Source: Desarmillaria ectypa
Lineage: Eukaryota > Basidiomycota > Agaricomycetes > Agaricales > Physalacriaceae
Length of the DNA: 64,000 nt
NCBI GenBank assembly: GCA_030407005.1
Contig: JAUDYN010000008.1
Span: forward strand, 806,001 to 870,000
Direction of reading: 5' to 3'
Below are positions 57,561-64,000 of the stretch, piece after piece. A model generated the notes under the pieces. That model was not told the origin of the DNA. It was given only the letters and a program-made list of their open reading frames with translations, and ran no database searches. Both the position numbers and the translations under genes were made by a program. Within the stretch, counting starts at the first letter, position 1. Every line of letters begins with the position of its first letter.

Positions 57561-59732
57561 CAAAGTTGAAGTACAAATTTATGTCAATTTACAAATTCAT
57601 AATCTAAAGATTGCTTTATATATATCTTCTCATTGTTATTGAGTTCTTTATTCAGAAATACATCATGAAAATTAAATACTTTGATTTCCCAATCATTCTA
57701 GGTAGCAATGGTAAGAATTGTTCAGAGTGATGCTAGCTTTACAACAGAAGCAAAAGTTTTAAAATAGTCAACTCCTTCTGCCTGTATAAATTCTTTATTA
57801 ATAAATTAGGCCTTATATTTGTCAATTATTCTATCAGACTTCTTCTTGATCTATAGTACTCATTTGCTGCCAATGACATTGTGATTTGCTGGTCAAGGTA
57901 TGATCTCTCATATGCCTGCTTTAATCAGAGTCTTTAGCTTAAGTTTGATTGCTTTATACTATTTGGGCCAGTCTGCATGTCTCTTAGCTTCTTCATATGA
58001 TGGCTTGATGATCTTAGACTCTGTCATAGCTGAAAACATTGCAACCTCTGTTCACTGGTTCAGAAAATCAACATATCTAACAGTATCACTTTGTTAGTCT
58101 GAGTCTGCCATTCCTGCTATCAGTTGCAATCCTCTTGTGAATTTTGAATCTCTAGAATTTGAGCTCAATATTCCAGCATCTGAAAAAACATTCTGTAGCT
58201 TCTGGGACTCTTTCTATGCTCATTTCCCTTCTAAAATACTTGAGGGATCTAGGCCTTCATACTGCAATAAATTTCCAAGATACTTTAGCTATGCAGATTG
58301 ATTTAAGGTTTCATATAGTGTTGATATTGTGGGATGACTTCATAATGATATAGACAGTGTATGTGGCATTGCAGACTTGTTTCCAGTTGTGAAATTTGAA
58401 TTCTGAGGCTAAGAGAGAGGCAGAATATTTTCCTTTCTATTTTTTCTTTCTATATATCTTCAGGTTTTTGCATGAATATCTCAGCTAGTTTATTCAATTT
58501 AATGCTTCTTTCAATGCTAATCAAATGATTTTTTGGCCAGTAAATCTTATAACCATTGCTTATAGTATTAAACCCTAACTATCTCCCAACTTAGGAGTGA
58601 CTATCCAGCTTTGAATTCCTAATATTATGCACTCATACTTTGGTTCTAAATTCATATAAGTCTCTGAGATTTGATTTCATGTCATATACTATCTTATATA
58701 GAGTCCTTCCCTTCAAAGCTCATGTTGAAGTTCAGTTTTGAAGCCAAACTATATGCTTTAAAGTCTCTTTCTATAGAAATTTTGGCAGTCCTGAGATATG
58801 TAGCATAGCACAAATCTTCTCAACTAAAGTACAGTCTAGCCTCTCTGTAATTTTATTGTGCTTAAGAGTATTATACATAGTCAAATTTTGTCTGGTGCCC
58901 TTTTCAGCTAGGTAAGCAGAGAGTTCTTTGTTCATATATTCTCTTTCTTGATCTGTATGTAAGATTTTGATTTTAGCATTGGAATATATTCTAACCTAAG
59001 CCTCATACTACTTGTAGATCTTGAAGGTTTCACTTTTGTTTAGACAAGGTATACAGTCAAAAAATTCATATGGTTATTGATATAGGAGATGTAATACTTC
59101 TTATATTATGGTGTTTTGACTGACAAGAGTCTCTAAAGGTTAGAATAAACTTAATCTTTAGAATTCTTTGCTCTCTCTCTCTAACCTTCTTAACAGGTTT
59201 TCAAGTCTTCTTCTTATATTCACATGAGTTACATGATTTTAGAGGCTCTGATTCATCCAGAACAATTCCTTCAATAAGGTTTTCCTTCAACAATCATTTT
59301 GCAGTCTCAGAAGAAATATAGCCTATCATCTAATGTAATTGATCAATTGTTAGAGTTATTGTGGGATTGTCTCTTCTATCTACAGCTATTATCTTTGATA
59401 AGTCATTCTCCACTTGATATAGACCATGTTTGACTGGAATTTCAGCTAATACTTTGTTCTTTGAATCATATATTTGGTATTTTATTCCTCATAATAATAT
59501 AGCATGTCCTAATATGGTGATCTTGCTCACAGACATGAGAGTGACACTTAGAATTGGGGTATACAACACATCTTTCAAAAGAATGATTGTTTTAACTTTT
59601 TCCTTCCCTGAAATTATAATTTTCATATCTCTTTATTCTAGTGCACTAAATTTTCCATTGTCCACAGCTGTTATGTTTTTGGTTTCAATGGAAATGAAAT
59701 TAATGAATCTGTGGTAATATGAAGACATATAG

Positions 59733-60149
59733 TGTTAGGTACTGCCTTAGTCATGAGACTTGGGACATCAGCTGATCTCTAGGGGCTGTTACACATTCGA
59801 ACAATTACCTGAGTAGAGACTTAAGTGTAGTCTTTAGTATGTGAGAGTAAGGAGTATATGATTAAAGTTTAGTTGAAAGATAGAGTACAATGGTGTAGTC
59901 TACTCTGTTTATATACTGTAAGTATGGCATTATATTTAGATGAAACAGTTCAATCCATGCGGGAATGGTGTCAAAGTATGGTGGTCTGGAAGGATCATAC
60001 AACCAATAGAAAGTGTCTGGGGTGACAGACAGTGAGAACGAGGGTAGTAGCCAGCAAGTAGCTGGATATGAGTCAGAATTGTGGATAGATTAGATGGCTG
60101 AGTCATGGATATGACTTGGATAAGATAAGATAACAGAAAAATTATAACA
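59733..60149 (-). repeat. Solo gypsy LTR with perfect target duplication TATAG
   Basis: 417 bp, TGTTAGGTACTGCC to ATTATAACA, flanked by TATAG at 59728-59732 and 60150-60154. Close to the E7 LTR type and carries TGAGTCAT near 60101 and GATAAGATAAGATAA near 60118. Inserted in C1. Confidence 0.9.
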
Positions 60150-61947
60150 TATAGTATAATGCTTCAGAGTCATATAGCTCTGTTTTAACCAGTGATAAGT
60201 TTCTAGTGTCTGTAAAAAAAAAGTGCTATCAAAGATATACATATATACATCATCTACTTCATCTGAGACTATCTTTGGACCTTCAGAACTATTTAAATTG
60301 ATTTCTGAGTTAATCCACATATCTGGAATGATTCTAAATGAATCTTCAATGTCACTGAATTATCCATCCATATGGAATGAATCCAGTGAGTTCCTATTAT
60401 CTTTTGAAGCTTTTGACATGTCTGAGATACTTTCTAAGTTAGACATATCATCTTCATTGACTTCACTGAATATTTCATCAATGACTAATGTCTAAGATGT
60501 GTGTTCATTGTATTCTAAGTCACTTTCTGAGATGAATACACTCTCTAAGTCTAGTATCAAATCACTGTCACTGTCTTTAATATCCTCATTATCTGATAAA
60601 TCTGAGACATTCTTAATATCTAGCATTGATTCACAGTTGCTTTCAGCATCAATTTCATAGAGAGAACAATTAGGACGGGAGTCATCTATTTCTGCATTGG
60701 ATTTGCTGCTTTCCATTTCATCTAGATTGATTCCTCCATTGTCTGTTAGCCAGGCAATTTCCTCATTTGTATATTTGACTTTTGGCCCTTTCAAATGATT
60801 ATTCTCCTCCTCTCTTGAATACTCAATGGCTAAGTACTCAGCAATATTTTATTCCACTATTTCTAACCATTCAGAGTTACCCTTCTTTGATTCTGATTCA
60901 TATATAGCTGACCAAACACTGTTATCATTGCTATCTGCAGCAGTATTCATAGCAGTCTTTCCTTTATCTTTCTATCTCAGACTCTATTTCTCTTTTCCTC
61001 CTCCTTTTGCCCAGCAATTTGCACTAATATGCCCTTCTTGTGATAGTTATAACACTACATATTGAACTTATTTCCTTTTCCTTTCTAGCCACCTTTAGAT
61101 GAGCTCATATCTGCATTAAATATGACTTTTTTTGCCTCTTTGATCTGGGTTTTTAGAGCATATCAGTCAGCCTCATTGCTAATACCATAAAGGTAAGTGT
61201 CTAGATAGAGAGTCTTGTTGAGGAGAGCAGATGTTGTTGTTAATGCTACTAGACATGAGTCATACAGTGGTAGTAGTGATCTTAAGTGTATTGCAATGAA
61301 GTTTTCATCACCTGGATCAGCTCCCATAGTGATTAGGTCCTCATAAAGAGATTGTAACTTTGTTAGATGAGTCTTGACATCTCCATTCTCCAGACAGTGC
61401 TCCTCTTGGAGCTTCTAGTGTAAATTCATAGTCATTATCTTTGATTTCTTCTCAAATTCATTCTTCACCTTCTCTCATATCTTCCCTACCATTGTCTCTC
61501 TCTTAGCCTTTAAGAAAAGGAAATCTGGAATTGTTGACATGATTCTCTGCTTTACTATTGCTGCTTCCAATCTCTATAGCCTCATCATATCTGAGTGACA
61601 AGCTATTGATGCAGCCTCCTCTATTGTCAGATTTTATAGATCTGCAGGAACTAGCAGATTGAGTGCCTTAGAGTCTTGTCCAAATAGTCTTCAAGGTCAG
61701 CAGCTTTAGCAGCAAAGACAAGATGATCTTGATAAAGTATCCAATTTATTCCATCAGCCTTGCAGTGTGGTAGATGAATGAAATACTCACTAAGCTTGCT
61801 ATTAACAGCAGTGGACATGATTGGGAATAGTAGCTTGAGTTTTAGTGTTTAGATAGGATGAAATATATGACCAGCATTTATCAACATGATGAAATGATAC
61901 TATAGTGTGCTTCAATGGATTTTTAAGTATGGTTAGGGCTCATAACC

Positions 61948-62166
61948 TATTGAAATTCTTAGTATAGCAGGCACTTGAGCACAAGTATGATAAATGAAGT
62001 TGTTATTGAATGTACCAAATTACAGTCTTATTTAAATAAAACTGCATAGTCTATAGTATAGCTAAGTATTATAGGAATATGAGTATCTAAGGAATAATTA
62101 CTATAGGAGCAAACAGTGCTGTACTCAAGAATACAAGTGAGCACAATATGAGTTAAACTTAGTTAC
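61948..62166 (-). repeat. C1 5' LTR, truncated
   Basis: Matches the first 220 bp of 55774-56061 (TATTGAAATTC onward). It stops at the E10 LTR. To its left, the coding strand reads GGTTATGAGCCC directly after the LTR, a plausible tRNA-type primer site, unlike the self-complementary sites of the gypsy elements here. Confidence 0.7.
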
Positions 62167-62607
62167 TATTAGACTCAAACTCTGCTAGACAATGATGGTA
62201 AACACTGGGCTGTATCATATTTATACAGTCACCCAATGAGTTCAAGAATGCTGTCAACTAAGAGTCAAGACTAAAGGCTAGCTTTAGGTGAGAGGAGTTG
62301 ACCAGAAAGTTTGATATAGATTAAACTTAGCTTAAAGCTGGAGAATATACAGTGAGAGCTATCCTACTTATATACTAAAATATAAGGTCTAATAATAGAG
62401 AGTGAAATGATATGTCCATGCATGAAACAATGAATGCATAAGTGTAACCAGATGACCATCATGAACCATAGCACAATAGCTTATTGTTATTTGGTAACAA
62501 CAAGGTGACTAGTCTATGGTCTCTGATAGATGCTGAGATTAGATATGATAAGATCAGTGCCCAGATAAAAGATAAGATAACTATAAAAAATAAATGAAAT
62601 CATAACA
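62167..62607 (-). repeat. E10 3' LTR
   Basis: 441 bp, TATTAGACTC to AAATCATAACA. Same LTR group as E8, with GATAAG motifs near 62570. Confidence 0.8.
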
Positions 62608-62642
62608 ATACCCCCTTATTAAGACAAACATCCTAACTATTA

Positions 62643-63877
62643 TTATGATCTGACTAATGGTCCTTCCAATCAGGTTTCTCATGTATTCTGTACATTGTCA
62701 TCTCCATTCCATTGATCATCTCCCTCATTTCTATCTTAAGTATTCACCTTCTAGTAGCTATTGATGAATATTTCTAACTCTGGAATCTTCTTCTCATAGT
62801 ATCAATATTCAATGCACAGATATTTCTTGATTAAATATTGTTATTTAATTCCAGTTTTCTTGGCATTAATGATGACAGTGGCCTTGGTAGGAGTGACTAC
62901 AACTGCTTGTACCTTCATAGCTCCTTTGTTCTTGAGATATTTAGCAATCACTCCCTTTGTATTGCCTAGATTTCTCTCTGTGACCTATTGATTTTCTTCT
63001 GATCCATATCTCTTCCACTTGACCAGATAGTCAGTAACCATTCTTGATGATTGGCCTTTTCTTTCATGAATTTTGCAGGGTCTGTCATTGAGAATGGATT
63101 CAATCTCATATTCTTCTTCACTGGGGATGATGTCTAGTGGAGAAGAGGAGGGTTGTTCCTGATTAAGGAAGGCAGGAGAAATGTATGCTATGAGAAGAGT
63201 CTCATTGAAGACTGAATATATTTTCCAGGCTGAAAGAAGTTTCAGCTTATAAGCTGAGAGACCATATTTTTTGATGATAGTGAAAGGCCTGACTCATTTG
63301 TCATTGAGCTTTTTCTTGGGATAAGGCAAATGGAGATTGATGATGTTGAGCCAAACCTTTTGACTAATTTGATACTTGACTGCTGTTCTCTTCTTATTGT
63401 ACTGCATCTTCATTTGCTTGGCTGCTTTTTATAAAGCAGTTTTGGTCTCATTATAAATGCATTTTATCATATCTTGGAATGATTCTGATGCAGGAGTGTG
63501 GAGGGAAGAATGAGTGTTTGAGTCAGAGATGACTTGAGAATTTCAGCCATAGTTGACCTGGAATGTGCTTTTGTCTGTTATGGAGTATATGCAATTATTG
63601 TGTTGAAAAGCTGCTAGTGGCAACTATTCAGTCCAGTCATCTTGTCAGTGGTTAATAAATATCCTAAGATATTTTTCCACTTCTAGGTTGATGCACTCTA
63701 TCTGTCTATCAGTTTGAGAGTGAAATGCTGTCAAGGCATTTCCTTTGATTTGTAGCATATTGTATAAGTCCACTAGGAACTGGAATATAAATTGTGGTTC
63801 TTGATTAGATATAACAGTTACAGACATGCTATATTTTGTATATACTTCATTGCATAGAATTTGAGCCCATCCTTTGG
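62643..63877 (-). pseudogene. E10 integrase C-terminal fragment with two chromo-like modules
   Basis: Starts inside the integrase core. The second catalytic Asp is Asn (VISNQEPQF near 63795-63825). It continues through EKYLRIFINH and a QVWLN-type domain to EYEIESILNDRPCK...DYLVKWKRYGSEENQ (chromo 1, near 62950-63130) and a second module with YLIKKYLCIEY near 62800-62850. The end is GPLVRS-TAA at 62643. Confidence 0.75.
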
Positions 63878-64000
63878 TATTATGATTTTTCCTGCTTATC
63901 TCATCTTATCTCAGGTGCCTATCTTATCTTCAGCACCTATCACATATCTTATCAATCATAGTATTCCTATGCCACTATTATCATACTCTTATTGAACAAC
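63878..64000 (+). repeat. Start of a gypsy LTR, cut by the window end
   Basis: Begins TATTATGATTTTTCC and continues with TTATC repeats like the other LTR starts. It interrupts E10 integrase. Confidence 0.7.

Larger units (their letters stand above)
56062..61818 (-). pseudogene. C1 gag-pol remnant
   Basis: Gag begins MSTAVNSKLSEYFIHLP at 61818 and continues with DGINWILYQDHLVFAA. A zinc knuckle near 61020-61070 has its second Cys changed to Tyr (CYNYHKKGHISANC). An acidic Ser/Asp-rich part lies at 60492-60794. Integrase is at about 58600-59250, with HTDQEREYMN near 58945-58975 and a KHNKITERL motif. Reverse transcriptase carries HADDYTITGS near 57010-57045, and the RNase H end reads MKHINI...YTIHDGQIKL near 56160-56250, terminating near the purine tract. 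Frameshifts and stops throughout; function is excluded. Confidence 0.8.
55774..62166 (-). mobile_element. C1, Ty1/copia retrotransposon, inactive
   Basis: 3' LTR 55774-56061, purine tract 56062-56069, gag-pol 56070-61818, and a 5' LTR from 61948 truncated at 62166 by the E10 LTR. The domain order is copia type: integrase lies upstream of reverse transcriptase on the coding strand. Two solo gypsy LTRs (57186-57560 and 59733-60149) interrupt the coding region. Confidence 0.85.
62167..63877 (-). mobile_element. E10, 3' end of an E8-like gypsy element
   Basis: 3' LTR 62167-62607, polypurine tract with CCCCC on the plus strand (62608-62623), and the end of Pol. It is cut at 63878 by a plus-oriented LTR that runs out of the window. 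Confidence 0.8.

Noticed and set aside
1..64000. tRNA, rRNA, CRISPR or bacterial-type operon features
   Set aside because: None was recognised by eye; the intron structure and element types indicate a fungal nuclear genome. A tRNA scan was not possible here.

Overview
This 64-kb window looks like a repeat-filled stretch of a filamentous fungal chromosome, probably from a basidiomycete. That inference rests on one host gene fragment with 54- and 55-bp GT-AG introns, on chromodomain-bearing Ty3/gypsy elements, and on strong CpG loss with CpG-to-TpG/CpA decay in the repeats. I cannot name a species. Only the first 0.74 kb reads as ordinary host gene sequence. Almost everything else is degenerate LTR retrotransposon sequence, with no intact autonomous copy.

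Layout. 2-737: 3' part of an unrecognised GC-rich gene (+). 1575-about 30213: an outer gypsy element E2 (+), invaded by E1 (-, 1855-10033, inside the E2 5' LTR), by a solo LTR (10690-11082), and by a head-to-tail pair E3/E4 sharing one LTR (-, 15327-28363). 30214-32892: stacked LTR pieces, a 1.3-kb LTR-like repeat (copy a) and a pol fragment. 32893-39708: E5 (-), with a solo LTR bounded by a perfect duplication. 39709-46790: a rearranged block with E6 (+) and E7 (-) gag pieces around two inverted copies (b, c) of the 1.3-kb repeat. 46791-55381: a pol tail, then E8 (+), a divergent gypsy lineage, with a solo LTR in gag. 55774-62166: a Ty1/copia element C1 (-) with two solo gypsy LTRs in it. 62167-64000: E10 (-) integrase end and the start of one more LTR.

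Biology shared by the gypsy elements. Five features stand out. (1) The first bases expected in the transcript are complementary to the primer site just after the 5' LTR, and the two sequences covary between subfamilies: the signature of Tf1-type self-priming. (2) In the E1-E7 lineage, Gag starts with a conserved hydrophobic, membrane-like segment. (3) E3 and E4 carry an 89-nt GT-AG interval between Gag and Pol; left in, it ends Gag, and removed, it joins Gag to the Pol frame. (4) Pol ends in two chromodomain-like modules. (5) LTRs carry tandem GATAA motifs, and one subfamily adds TGAGTCAT. Decay is CpG-driven and has repeatedly changed catalytic Asp codons (reverse transcriptase YLDD to YLND or YLNN; integrase D to N).
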